Below, piece by piece: positions 43,798 to 54,439 of a DNA stretch of 64,000 nt. The DNA comes from Thiothrix nivea DSM 5205. Lineage in GTDB: Bacteria; Pseudomonadota; Gammaproteobacteria; Thiotrichales; Thiotrichaceae. A program made the translations under genes and the position numbers. Within the stretch, counting starts at the first letter, position 1, and every line of letters begins with the position of its first letter. The stretch is from the NCBI RefSeq assembly GCF_000260135.1, contig NZ_JH651384.1, positions 3,890,693 to 3,954,692 of the forward strand. The letters are read 5' to 3'. The notes beneath the pieces are model-generated. The model saw nothing but the letters and a program-made list of their open reading frames with translations, was not told the DNA's origin and did no database searches.

Positions 43798-46700
43798 TGA
43801 GAAAAGTAAAAATGAAGTGGAAGTGGTTGTGGAAACAGACGTTGTTGTTATGTGGCCTATATGCCGTGACGCCCCTGTGGGCGGCTGATATGCTGACCCA
43901 GGAACAGAAGGTGGCGGCTATCCTGCCAGTCATTTTTGAGCTCTTGCTGACGGAAGAGGGTACTGGTGGGGGGCAAGTTAACCATCCACCGGTTATTGGC
44001 GGCAGCCCTTCCACCCAAGTAAAAATCAACACGCCTTACACGTTTACGCCGGTTGTCACGGATGCAGATGGTGACGGGTTAACCTTCAGTATCGCCAATC
44101 GTCCCTCGTGGGCGGTCTTTAATTCCGCAACTGGCACACTCAGCGGTACGCCAAATGTGTTGGGAGCGACTGGCAACATCACCATCACTGTCAGTGATGG
44201 CAAGGGAGGAACAGGCCGCCTTGATTTTGCCATTGAGATTGTGCCGCCTATCCCGTTGATGCGCGACACGGATCTCGACGGGAAAATTGATGTCATAGAC
44301 ACGGATGATGACAATGATAACGTGTCTGACAACGAAGATTACCGGCCACTGGATAGTACCATTTCTGTTGCGCCGGTCTATTCCGGAGTGGTGAATTCTT
44401 CCGCGCAGACCTATGTCCGTCAGGACAATTTGACTACCAATTACAGCGGCAAAAGCTTTATTCAGTTACGCAGTATCAATGGAAGCTATGCGACTGCCGG
44501 TTTGCTGTATTTCACTATTCCCGCCACGCTGGATGGCAAGCGGGTTGACCGGATTACTGAGGCGAAACTGACTGTCCAATCCGATACCGAAAAGAATAGC
44601 GTCAACGTATACGCCACGACGGATGCCGCATTTCCGGATGCTGCGAGTGCTACCTGGAGTAATACCATGCACCTGTTTGGTAGCACGCTTTACGGGAATA
44701 TCCCGCTAACAGCAGGTGCTGTCGGTAGTGCAGTGTTGTCGCAACCCATCTCCGCAGGCGACATCAGATTCATGCTGGATGAAACGGGTAATGATGCACG
44801 CAACGACCTGTTTAAAGGCAGCGCCTACAACTATCTCGACCTGAAGTTTAAAGAAGTTGACCCTGAAATCGTCAACTTGACGCAGGTCGCGGATAGCCGG
44901 GCCACCCAATCCGGCGGGCAACTGGTTTATCAGGTCAGCCTGACGCAAGCCCCGACCGATAACGTTTACGTGCCGGTCATGCTGGGCAGTACAGCGACGG
45001 CAACGCTAACTACGTCCGAAGTACTGACCTTCACGCCGGATAACTGGAGTACCGCGCAAACGGTTGTGATTGCAGGTAAGGACGATCTCACTAATCTGGG
45101 TAGCAAAGATAATCAACTGCTGGTCTATCCCCTGCACAGTAATGACAGCTATTACAATGGCAATAATCCCGTTGATCATGATTTCACGGTTTACGCTGTT
45201 TTGACGGATGAAAATGCAGCGGCAGGTTCCAGTGGCGCGGCCAAATCCGGTCAGGCTTTCAGGGCAAGCGCTGGTTACAGTAATCCGAACAAGACTGCCA
45301 GCTTTGCTTTGGTGGGTGCGCCGGTTGGTATGAGTATCAACGAAAAAACCGGCGTCATTAGCTGGCAACCCGATATTTCCGAAGTGGGCAGCTACGATTT
45401 CAGTATCACCGCCAGGGAAAACGGTACGTTGGTATACAACAAACTGGTTAATCTGCCGGTGGAACAGCTTGCGGCCAATCCAACCGATGGCTTCTATGTG
45501 GTTCCGAATGGCACGCCAGCGGATGCCAATGCTGCTCAGGGGTCAATTGCCAACCCTTACACCAGCATCGAAACGGCATTGGCTGCTGCTGCGTTGAATC
45601 CTGTCAAGCGTAAGGTTTACGTCCGTGGTGGCCGTTACCCTGAAACTGCCGTGACGGTGGACAATGTGCGGGGTCAGGAAGGTAATGAAATCACCCTCAC
45701 CCGGCTACCGGGTGAACGGGTCAAGTTCGAGTTCTCCGGCCTCAGCGCCTTCGCTATTGGTGGAGACGCCGATTACGTGGTATTTGACGGTTTCGAGGTG
45801 GACGGCAAGTCTATCAACGATCATTGGGATATGCTGGCAAACCACTGGTGGGATCCGTTAGGCGACCGCACCATCGGTGGTGGGCAGGCGTTCAATGTGG
45901 ATGGCCAGCACATTACCATCAAAAACAATGTGATACACGATACGTACCAGAAAGGCGTCAACATCTACAAAGGCCGCTATGTCAACGTGCAAGGTAACGT
46001 GGTCTACAACATCGGCCATTCTTCCCTCAGCGGTGGCCACGGCATCATGCGCAAGTGGGAACGGAATTTCTCCGTCAACCCAACGGCGGATAACCCTGCT
46101 TCTGCTGTAATCGGGCCGGATGTGTATTCTGACACTTACCCCTACCGCTTCGACATCACTGGCAACCTGTTGCTGGCGGTTGAACAGCGCATTTACTCGC
46201 GGGTATTCAACAAGGGTTACGCCAACCTGACCATCGACGAAGGCAAGCCGATGGCGTTCGACGAAACCCAGGACACTGACCCCAAATCGCGGGTATCCAA
46301 CAATCTGGTGCTATACGGCGGCATCGACCACATCCGCCTGAAACAGAACCCGAACATGGAGGTGTATAACAACAGCGTCCTGCCGGATCTGACCCGCACG
46401 GATATAGCGCTGGATGGCATCACCGACAAAACCAAGCTGAAGAACCTGAAGTTCTACGGCAATCTGGTTGCGTCCAATGACATGGCGATTGATGTGGGCG
46501 ACAGCTTCGGTACGGTGGATGGCGACGAACTGCCGATTGCGCAGCGTCAGTATGCCAACTACATTGCGGGTGGCGGCACATTCAACGCCGGTCTTGGCGC
46601 GGGCATCACCGATAAGGGTGGTACGGATGCAAGCCCGCTGTTTGCCGATGTAGCGAACAACGACTTCCGCTCTGTGGTGGTTGACAGTGGCGGTGCGCCT

Positions 46701-47240
46701 ACGGGGGTTGGTGAAACCTACCTGACCCACCTGATGACGTTGGCCAATGAGTACGGCATTGAACTGAAACCTGGTGGATGGGTACACGACCATCTGGCGA
46801 ATGCCGACACCCTTGTTGCAAACATTCCTGCTGACGTATTTGACCGCTCGGCCTACTACATCGGGCCATCCTCTGTGGAAGAAGGACATCAGGCACTTTT
46901 CATCAAGTTTGTCGATACGGATGGCAAATGGCTCTACACCAAGCGCGAAGAGGAGGGTGTTGCCTGGGGCGCATTGGCCAATCCTGACCTGGCCAATGAC
47001 AGCATCTACAATCTGGATGCCGTCGATATTCAGAAATGTGATGTCTGTACGGGGGCGTATGTGTTCCAGTTAGTGTTACCACATGAGTGGTTTGATGCGC
47101 ACGGCAATGCCGGTAACACAGCGTTTTCCATTACCAACAGCGATGGAACGACCAGCCAGGTCATCTATCTGGATCCAACGAACGCGGATCACCAGATCAT
47201 CATGGACTACTCGGCAGAGGGTAAAGTCAGATCTTATTAA
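43794..47240 (+). CDS. Secreted beta-helix protein with Ig-like and thrombospondin-3 repeats
   Basis: This protein of about 1148 residues has a signal peptide ending PLWAAD, then LTQEQKVAAILPVIFELL, nearly identical to the segment after the protease signal. The parts follow in order: a cadherin-like Ig domain (TGTLSGTP), a calcium-binding thrombospondin type 3 stretch (DTDLDGKIDVIDTDDDND), a DNRLRE-like beta domain, a second Ig-like domain (GVISWQPD), then a right-handed parallel beta-helix (about 590-1000: NPYTSIETALAAA, HITIKNNVIHDTYQKG, RYVNVQGNVVYNIG). Parallel beta-helix regions often bind or cut polysaccharide. Catalytic residues cannot be assigned. Coupled to the upstream protease gene; an intrinsic terminator follows. 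Confidence 0.82.
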   Translation: MMRKVKMKWKWLWKQTLLLCGLYAVTPLWAADMLTQEQKVAAILPVIFELLLTEEGTGGGQVNHPPVIGGSPSTQVKINTPYTFTPVVTDADGDGLTFSIANRPSWAVFNSATGTLSGTPNVLGATGNITITVSDGKGGTGRLDFAIEIVPPIPLMRDTDLDGKIDVIDTDDDNDNVSDNEDYRPLDSTISVAPVYSGVVNSSAQTYVRQDNLTTNYSGKSFIQLRSINGSYATAGLLYFTIPATLDGKRVDRITEAKLTVQSDTEKNSVNVYATTDAAFPDAASATWSNTMHLFGSTLYGNIPLTAGAVGSAVLSQPISAGDIRFMLDETGNDARNDLFKGSAYNYLDLKFKEVDPEIVNLTQVADSRATQSGGQLVYQVSLTQAPTDNVYVPVMLGSTATATLTTSEVLTFTPDNWSTAQTVVIAGKDDLTNLGSKDNQLLVYPLHSNDSYYNGNNPVDHDFTVYAVLTDENAAAGSSGAAKSGQAFRASAGYSNPNKTASFALVGAPVGMSINEKTGVISWQPDISEVGSYDFSITARENGTLVYNKLVNLPVEQLAANPTDGFYVVPNGTPADANAAQGSIANPYTSIETALAAAALNPVKRKVYVRGGRYPETAVTVDNVRGQEGNEITLTRLPGERVKFEFSGLSAFAIGGDADYVVFDGFEVDGKSINDHWDMLANHWWDPLGDRTIGGGQAFNVDGQHITIKNNVIHDTYQKGVNIYKGRYVNVQGNVVYNIGHSSLSGGHGIMRKWERNFSVNPTADNPASAVIGPDVYSDTYPYRFDITGNLLLAVEQRIYSRVFNKGYANLTIDEGKPMAFDETQDTDPKSRVSNNLVLYGGIDHIRLKQNPNMEVYNNSVLPDLTRTDIALDGITDKTKLKNLKFYGNLVASNDMAIDVGDSFGTVDGDELPIAQRQYANYIAGGGTFNAGLGAGITDKGGTDASPLFADVANNDFRSVVVDSGGAPTGVGETYLTHLMTLANEYGIELKPGGWVHDHLANADTLVANIPADVFDRSAYYIGPSSVEEGHQALFIKFVDTDGKWLYTKREEEGVAWGALANPDLANDSIYNLDAVDIQKCDVCTGAYVFQLVLPHEWFDAHGNAGNTAFSITNSDGTTSQVIYLDPTNADHQIIMDYSAEGKVRSY

Positions 47241-47260
47241 TCTTCCCTTACCACTAATCG

Positions 47261-47292
47261 AATCCCGCCCCGCAAAGGCAGGATTTGTTTTA
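47261..47292 (+). terminator. Rho-independent terminator
   Basis: AATCCCGCC (47261-47269) pairs with GGCAGGATT (47277-47285), with one G-T wobble and a short loop, followed by TGTTTTA. It lies 20 bases after the beta-helix gene stop and would end the protease/beta-helix transcript. Confidence 0.7.
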
Positions 47293-48250
47293 TCATGACA
47301 TAAATCTTAGTTATCAATAACAATAATTTACGCCATGAAAGCCAGCTGTCTCCTGTTCGCCGTTTTACTGTTTATCGCGGGTATCCAGCCCACATTTGCG
47401 GATGTTTCCCTGCAAGCCAGGCTGTTGCTGCAAGGCGCATACGACGCCACCACCGGCCTGATGCGAGATGACTTGCGCAGTAAAAACCTGTTGCCATCCA
47501 CCCAACCCTACAACTACCAGCCATTCAATTACACCGGGGCGGAAACCGCGTCGCCAGATCTGCTGGTAAGGGAAGGGGATACGGCAGTTGTTGACTGGGT
47601 ATTGGTGGAACTGCGTCCCGCCAATGGCAATGAAACGCTATTGGCCAGCGTAGCGGCCATGCTGCAACGTGATGGCTGGCTGGCCGACCCGCACAGTGGC
47701 GAGGGCAAGTTGACGTTTGCCGGTGTCAATCCGGGTGATTACCGCATTGCCATCCGCCACCGCAACCACTTGCCAGCCATCTCCCAGTCAGTAGCCTTGG
47801 GGCAGGCGGCAACCATGGTGGATTTCACTACGGCAGTAGCGGATGACATCAGCCGCTACCAGACGCAGGGCAAGGCCCTGTTGTGGGCGGGGGATGCCGA
47901 TGCCAATGGCCGCATCATCGGCAGTGGGCCGGATACCGATGTCAACACCTTGCTGGGCTTTGTCCTGACCGAACCGGACAATCTTAACCAGTTGGCCAAT
48001 TACCGTCTGGATGGTTACTACAACGCCGACTTGAACCTGGATGGCGTCACCCTGTTTGCCGGGCCGGGTACAGACGTTACCTTGCTCAAATCCAACCCGA
48101 TCCTGCATCCCTCCAATGCCAGCTATAGCCTGAACTTTGTGGTCGCGACGGGGAATGAGAGTACTGCCGTAATTACCCCGCCTGTGGTTGACACGGCTAC
48201 CCTCAATATTGCCCGCTTGTTTGGTGCTGCCACGCAAGGGGCTGACTACG

Positions 48251-49521
48251 GGGAACCTCTAAAAACCCCCGTTCCCGCGCCGACTATGCGAAAATAGCCA
48301 CTTGACCGACAAACAGCCCCGATCACGATGAGTAAGAAAAGCGCCATCAAAACCAGTCTATTTGCCGCTGAAGAGCGGGAACAGAAACTCGACCGTAAGG
48401 GGGACCTGTTGTCCACGCTGGAAAAACACGTCAAATTTTCCGATCTGGCTGCTGAAATCGACCGGATTGCCCCGCGCCCCAACCGAAAACAGGGAGGCCG
48501 TCCGCCCTACCCGACCGAACTGATGGTGCGGGTGTTGGTACTGCAGCATCTGTATAACCTGTCGGACGAAGCGCTGGAATACCAACTGCTTGACCGGCTG
48601 TCCTTCCAGCGCTTCTGCGGTCTGCGGCATTCCAGCAGCATCCCGGATGCCAACACCCTGTGGGTCTTCCGTGAACGGATCAGCGCGGCAGGAGGTGCTG
48701 ATGCCTTATTTGATGCCGTGCAGCGTCAGTTGCAGCAACACGGGTTCATTGCCCGTGGCGGGCAAATCGTTGACGCCACGCTGGTGGAGGCTCCCCGGCA
48801 ACATTTCCGCAAAGCGGAGAAAGAAAAGCTGGTACAGGGTGAAACACCACCGGAGTGGACGGACGCGCAACGCCGCCAGAAAGACACCGAAGCCAGTTGG
48901 ACAAAGAAGCATGGCAAAAGCCACCACGGTTACAAGCTCAGCATCAGTGCCGACCGGAAATATAAACTGATCCGCAAACGCCACGTCAGCACCGCCAAAG
49001 AACACGACACCAACCACTTTGAAGACGTACTTGATCCCGCTAACACCAGCCGTGACGTGTGGGCGGACAAGGGGTATGAGGACAGGGCGCGAGAACAACG
49101 CCTCCAGCAAAACGGTTGGCGGTTGCACATCCAGCACAAAGCCAAACGTGGCAAGCCGCCATCCGAATGCCAGAAACGCCGCAATACCCGTATCGCCAAA
49201 CCACGTGCACGGGTCGAGCATGTGTTTGGGGCGATGTTGGCGATGGGCGGAAAACGGATCCGCAGCATTGGGTTGGCGCGAGCAGAATTTGGCCTAAGCA
49301 TCAAGGCGGCTGTTTACAACCTGCGGCGGCTTTGTTCGCTCAAAGAAAGCGGAGTTGCGCCCATTTGAGGGGAAATCCCCCCAGAATCCGCAAGAAGGCG
49401 GGAAAATAGGCATAAAGTAGGCTTGATACACCCCAAAAATGGGTTGGCTTGATTATTTTTTAACAAAATACCGGAAGGGTAAAGCTAAGTGCTGCGCTAC
49501 TCCGGCTTTTTAGAGGTTCCC
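48251..49521 (+). mobile_element. IS5-family insertion sequence with 4-bp duplication
   Basis: This is a 1271-bp element. Inverted ends GGGAACCTCTAAAAA at 48251-48265 match the reverse complement at 49507-49521 perfectly. The 4-bp direct repeat TACG flanks it (48247-48250 and 49522-49525), as expected for IS5-family insertion. The transposase is intact and the host frame is otherwise undamaged, so the insertion is recent. Confidence 0.94.
48328..49368 (+). CDS. IS5-family DDE transposase
   Basis: This is a 346-residue intact transposase. It shows the N-terminal helical domain with PYPTELMVRVLVLQHLYNLSDEALEYQL, and a DDE core with IVDATLVEAPR (first Asp), DVWADKGYED (second Asp) and ARVEHVFGAM (Glu). 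It is encoded in the same direction as the gene it interrupts. Confidence 0.95.
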   Translation: MSKKSAIKTSLFAAEEREQKLDRKGDLLSTLEKHVKFSDLAAEIDRIAPRPNRKQGGRPPYPTELMVRVLVLQHLYNLSDEALEYQLLDRLSFQRFCGLRHSSSIPDANTLWVFRERISAAGGADALFDAVQRQLQQHGFIARGGQIVDATLVEAPRQHFRKAEKEKLVQGETPPEWTDAQRRQKDTEASWTKKHGKSHHGYKLSISADRKYKLIRKRHVSTAKEHDTNHFEDVLDPANTSRDVWADKGYEDRAREQRLQQNGWRLHIQHKAKRGKPPSECQKRRNTRIAKPRARVEHVFGAMLAMGGKRIRSIGLARAEFGLSIKAAVYNLRRLCSLKESGVAPI

Positions 49522-52500
49522 TACGGTAGTTCCATCGCCTCGCTGGCGATCGATGGGGATGCTGCCACCATCAACCACACCCAATGCAACTCGACCGACA
49601 ACTGGTGGCAGTTGCGTCTGCCTGACCCGACCAGTGTGGCCCGCATCGTGGTGACAGGCCGCAGTACCTGGGTTTCCCGTATCCAGGATGCCGGGGTATA
49701 TCTCACAAACGCGCCTTACGCAGGTACGCTCAATGAAAGTGATCGCGTCTATACGCTGGCCGGAACAGCCGCCGCGCAGGAAATCGCGCTGCCCACCCCC
49801 AAATCCGCCAGCTACCTGATCATCAAGGCGGCAGGTGAAAACTGCCTGCACATGCGCGAGGTGGAAGTGTATGGCGATACTCCGGCTGCCCCCTACATTG
49901 CACCGCATGAATCGACCTACCTGCTGCGGCACGATAGCGCGATGGGTAGCGTGGTTGCCGGTATCACAGCGACTGATTGGCAACTGGACAAACTGACCTA
50001 CCAGATTGTTGGCAGCGTCCCGTTCGCCATTGATGCGCAAGGGCAAATCAGCGTGAACGGTAGCCTGACGCCCGGCGCATCCCACACCTTCGATGTCATG
50101 GTCAGCGACGGCAGCCATGCCAGCACCACGACGCTGACCGTCAACGTTACCGCGCTGGATGCGGTGGAAGATGCGCTGGCCAGTGGTTCCATTGCCAAAG
50201 TCACCAGCACCGAGTTACTGGACGCGTCCTTGAGGGCCATCACCAATAATCAGGATTTGCTGCTGGACGCCAAAGCAATATTGTTCAACCTGAATGCGGA
50301 TGGCACGGCCAAAGCAGATGGCTCCAGCCTCACCGCCATCGACTGGGAACCGACCCACGACGCCTCACTGATGCTTTCCACCTATGGCATGAATGTGCCG
50401 GTACTGAAAACCAACGCTGCTGCCAGCGGCTACACCGTGTATGAAAAGGAAATCGGCATCATCGGCGAAGCTGCTTCCCGCTACATGGTGTTGGGTGGCA
50501 ACCCGATGCGTAATTACCGCTGGGACAACACCTCTCTCAACGCGCAGATGCACCAGTTTCTGGAAAACAGTCTGTTCTGGCTGAGTGGCCGCACCGACCT
50601 GAAAATGGCTCCGTTCAATGTGGTCATTGCGCACATGGATGACAGCTACTGGTTCCCGGATGAACGCGCCGTGCGTGAATGGCTGGATGCGCATTACCCC
50701 GGTCAGGTCAGCTACAACGCGGCGGATACCTGCGACGATGCTGCGCTGTCAGTTTGTCTGGATGCAGGGGCTGACCTGCTGATCATTTCCCAGCAACTGA
50801 ATACCGGCAGCGACCCGGCGGCGATTGCCGCGACAGTCAAGGCGGCCATGCAGCAGGGGATTCCAGTGCTGTACTTACATCTGGATGGTGGAATTACGGA
50901 GCTGGGCAAGACGCTGTTCCCGCTGTTAAACGTGACTTATCAATGGGACAATTACTGGAAAAAGCTGAAGCTTTCCGCCTTCGACACCAGCAAATCGTTG
51001 AACGCCATGCCTGCTGAAATCAGCGGTATTCAGAGCATGTTGCAACATTTCAAGGCACGGGATTATGCGTTTGACTGGAGCGCCTGTGACGATGACAACT
51101 GTGGCTCCGTCAGTGGTCTGGACAGTGAATTCCAGCAGGGGGCAGATGCAGTGCGCGCCATGATGAATGCGCTGGATAGCAGCAAAACCAACCTGTTTGC
51201 TGACAAAGGTTTTCGCCTGCAAAAACTGCTGGCCCTGCTGGGCGACAGCTACCGGCAGAGTATTCACTTCCCGATGGACAAGCTGATTACCGATGATACC
51301 GAACTCATGCAAGCCTACTTTGCGGATCATGCTGTCTACAACTACCGCCTGATCAACCCGGTGCAGCCGGACATGGGCAATTTCAGCCGCAGCGATTTCG
51401 GTCACATCACGCCGGTCAGCAAGACGGTTGATCTGGAAAGCAAGGTCAATTTCCGCTCCGCCGGTGTATACGCCCTGCCTGGGCAGACAGTGCGCGTCAC
51501 CCGTCTGGATAACAGCGACCTGACGGTGAAAGTGTTTGTTAATACACAGCGTTCCGGTTCTACCCACCAATGGGCGGATTACGGCTACAGCCGCCCCAAA
51601 TACCTGCAAAGTGCGTGGATGGAAGTGAAAAGTGGCGAAACCATCGCGTTTACCTCACCTTACGGTGGGCCGGTGCAGGTGGCTTTCAGCGCCAATGACC
51701 TGCCGGTGCAACTGCGCTTTGAAAATGTGGGCGAGCATCCATACTGGCGCAGCAGTGCGGATGACACCAGCTTTACCGCGAAACTGGCGGCGGGCGATTA
51801 CGACTGGGCGGAACTGGTGACACCGGGTTTCGAGGTGCATTCCACCCTGAACAAAATGCGCGAATCCGTTACCAACTGGAGCGATGCAGCCAATCTGGCG
51901 GCGAAAACCATGCGCCACCTGCACAACTTCCCGCACGTACTGGCTGGTTTCCAGGGGCCGGGGATTGATGTGGTGCCGGAAATCCACGATTTCGCCGCTG
52001 CCAAAGGGCTGACTATCGAGACGCTGGATATGGTCAAGCACATGAACGCCGATCAGGCGACCTGCGGGTATGGCTGTTCCGGCAACCCGTATGATGCTTA
52101 CTGGGCGTTTGATGCCATCGGCCACGGCGACATCCATGAACTGGGGCACGGGCTGGAAAATGGCCGTTTCCGTTTTGCCGGTTGGGAGGGGCATTCCACC
52201 ACCAACCCGTATTCTTACTACAGCAAAACGCAGTATTACAAGGATACAGGCAACGATCCGGTTTGCCAGAGCCTGCCGTTCGAGAGTGTGTTCAACACCT
52301 TGCAGGCGAGCGTGGGGCAGGCTGACCCGATGGCGTATCTGCAAACCAATCTGTGGGCAACGTCCAACTGGTCACATAAGGTCAGCATGACCATCGAAAT
52401 GATGATGGCAGCGCAGCATCAGGGAGCGTTGCAGGATGGCTGGCATCTGCTGGCACGGCTGCACATCCTGGAACGCGAGTTCAACAAGGCCAAATCCAGC

Positions 52501-52928
52501 GAAGCCAGCTGGGCGGCGAAAAGGGATAGTCTGGGCTTCGCTGGTTATACGCTGGCCGAAGCGCAAGCCATCAGCAACAATGATTGGCTGGTGGTCAGTA
52601 CTTCTTGGGCAACCGGGCTGGACTACCGTGATTTTATCCGCATGTGGGGACAGGATTTCAGTGCCAGGGCGGATGCGCAGGTGCACGGTTTCGGCTACCC
52701 GGTAGTGCCGCGCCGTTTCTTCATCAGCAGCCCGGCGGGTTACTGCAAAGGTGAGGGCTTTGATGGCGTGAACCTACCGGTAGATGGGGGGCAGGTCTGG
52801 CCATGACACCCGCAGGGAGCAATAGGGTGTGGTGGATGGCCGGTAAAAGTGTTGAACATTTGTTTGTGGATAATGGTCATTATCAGAGACAATGCATGAT
52901 TTAATAGGATATTGGGGCAAAGATTATT

Positions 52929-53585
52929 ATGGCTGTGGGGAGCAAAAGAGGTAGTTCTGGTGTAAAACTGTTCTGGCATGTGCTGGTGGGCGTGGCTTTG
53001 CTGGCTGTGTTGAGTGCCTGTGTTACGCCTGCCGGTTACGGTTATCTGGCGCAGGAAAAAGTCTATCGTTTGGCACCACAGCTTGGCGCATTACAACGGC
53101 GCTCCCTTGCTCACCTGTTCATACCGGTGGCGCAGGTTTCACCGGCAATTGATTCCCAGCGCATCGTCTTGTTCAAGCCTGCCTATCAGCAGGATTTTCT
53201 GGCAAACGGGCGTTGGCCAGACCGTTTGTCCACCTACTTCACTTCGACCGTGATTGATGCCTTGTCGCGTAGTAATGCTTTCCTGACCGTTTCTGACCGG
53301 CCAACCAGCAACCAGGGCGGATACAAGCTGTTGTTGCGTTTAACTGGTTTTCATGCTGAATACCTTCCCAAGTCGCAGGCCAAAGTTGCTGTGGTAGCGC
53401 AGATGGAGGCCTTGTTGATAAGGGAAAAAAATCAGCGGATTCTTGGGCAATACCGTTATGATATTCGCAAAGATAATATTAATGCCCACCCGGATAGTAT
53501 CGTTGTAGCCCTGAATCAGGCATTAGCGGACAACCTGACTTCGCTGGCTAATGATATGGGAAAAGATTTGCCCGTGCTGTTTTAA
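52929..53585 (+). CDS. PqiC-like ABC transport auxiliary lipoprotein (orphan copy)
   Basis: This 218-residue protein has a lipoprotein signal (VLSAC), then the PqiC/auxiliary-lipoprotein signatures VYRLAPQ, VSPAIDSQRIVLF, QQDFLANGRWPDRLS and VIDALSRSNAF. It is clearly paralogous to the lipoprotein at 57931 that ends the MCE transporter operon. Such lipoproteins sit on the periplasmic face of a membrane and accept lipid from MCE tunnels. This copy has no transporter genes directly attached. A short upstream gap of 122 bases separates it from the broken protease gene. Confidence 0.85.
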   Translation: MAVGSKRGSSGVKLFWHVLVGVALLAVLSACVTPAGYGYLAQEKVYRLAPQLGALQRRSLAHLFIPVAQVSPAIDSQRIVLFKPAYQQDFLANGRWPDRLSTYFTSTVIDALSRSNAFLTVSDRPTSNQGGYKLLLRLTGFHAEYLPKSQAKVAVVAQMEALLIREKNQRILGQYRYDIRKDNINAHPDSIVVALNQALADNLTSLANDMGKDLPVLF

Positions 53586-53601
53586 CCTGGTCATTTGGTA
53601 G

Positions 53602-53928
53602 TTAATCAGTATTATGCCTGAAATATTGCTCAACAATTTTCTGTAACTCTGCTGCGTGGTACTGGGCAGACGTATCATTTTGATTGGCTTTTTCTTCTGC
53701 AATTTTCATGCTTTTCAGCATGACAGTATTTAAGTCATAATAATCGTTGCTTGGCCTATGTATTTTGATTTCCCTTTCAATATAGGGAGGAGGGATCTGC
53801 GTAGCAACTTTACAGGCTGGTTCTGTATTTTGGCTAACCATTTGGCAACCACCCCCAGTTAAGGGGGCGGTTGCTAATACCATGTAAACGCCTACTGTTT
53901 TATATGATTCCATATTCATGATTGACAT
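53602..53928 (-). CDS. Small hypothetical protein, possibly exported
   Basis: This 108-residue frame has a hydrophobic N-terminal stretch (VGVYMVLATAPLTGGGC) that could be a lipoprotein signal with a poor lipobox. A charged helical C-terminal part follows (KSMKIAEEKANQNDTSAQYH). No family is recognised. It is AT-richer than its neighbours. The stop lies 17 bases from the convergent lipoprotein gene. Confidence 0.55.
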   Translation of the reverse strand: MSIMNMESYKTVGVYMVLATAPLTGGGCQMVSQNTEPACKVATQIPPPYIEREIKIHRPSNDYYDLNTVMLKSMKIAEEKANQNDTSAQYHAAELQKIVEQYFRHNTD

Positions 53929-54017
53929 GCATCTTCGCTTGTGAATAGTGAAAACTTGTTTTATTGCCAGTATTTTGCGAACAATTAACCAGTTAACGTT
54001 TTATGGTGTTGTTTCGG

Positions 54018-54344
54018 TCAGGTGCCATCACCAAAAGAGACTTTCGAGGTGTATTTCAGGTCAGAGCTTGTTTCCGCATTCAGTTGCTGGCGTCCATCGC
54101 CGGAGGTACGGGTGATGCGTGAGGTGTCCACCTGAACAACCTGAGTTTGGGCGCAGACCTGGGGTTTCGCTTCCACGTCATACCCACAAAAATGCTGGTT
54201 GTCCTCATACGTATCAACCTTGTAGGTGACGCTGCTCGCCGGGCAGTTTTCTTGGCAGGGGTAGTAGTCCGCATGGGCAGTGGTGGCTATTCCTGGCAAT
54301 AACACGGGAATGGCAATGATAAAGGCTTCTTTCAACATGGTCAT
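54018..54344 (-). CDS. Small secreted Cys-containing protein
   Basis: This 108-residue protein has a signal peptide ending TTAHA, then a mature part with six Cys-containing positions (YPCQENCPASS, HFCGYD, QVCAQT) and beta-rich sequence. A periplasmic or extracellular disulfide-stabilised protein is likely. No family recognised. It belongs to a run of three small minus-strand genes. Confidence 0.65.
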   Translation of the reverse strand: MTMLKEAFIIAIPVLLPGIATTAHADYYPCQENCPASSVTYKVDTYEDNQHFCGYDVEAKPQVCAQTQVVQVDTSRITRTSGDGRQQLNAETSSDLKYTSKVSFGDGT

Positions 54345-54439
54345 GGGTAGATCCTTGCTCTGTTCGGATATTCAATTCTGATACAGGAACCTGTACCCCA
54401 AAAGGTCGGGGTTCAGGTTTGCTGATGGATTCCGGTTTG

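Larger units (their letters stand above)
47335..52806 (+). pseudogene. Second ImpA/M60-type metalloprotease gene, interrupted by IS5-family element
   Basis: The 5' part is 47335-48250 and the 3' part 49522-52806. Deleting the IS and one TACG copy joins them in frame into a 1398-residue secreted protein. Its parts: signal peptide (IQPTFAD), a carbohydrate-binding-like N-terminal region with Asp-rich dockerin-like stretches (GDADANGRIIG, NADLNLDGV), an F5/8 type C domain broken by the insertion (NIARLFGAATQGADYG | SSIASLAIDG), a cadherin-like domain, and an ImpA-type protease with HELGH near residue 1176. It is a paralogue of the protease at 40504 but lacks that protein's AAILPIIF segment. As it stands the first part makes a truncated protein of 320 residues with an IS-coded tail; the protease part has no signal peptide. 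Confidence 0.92.
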
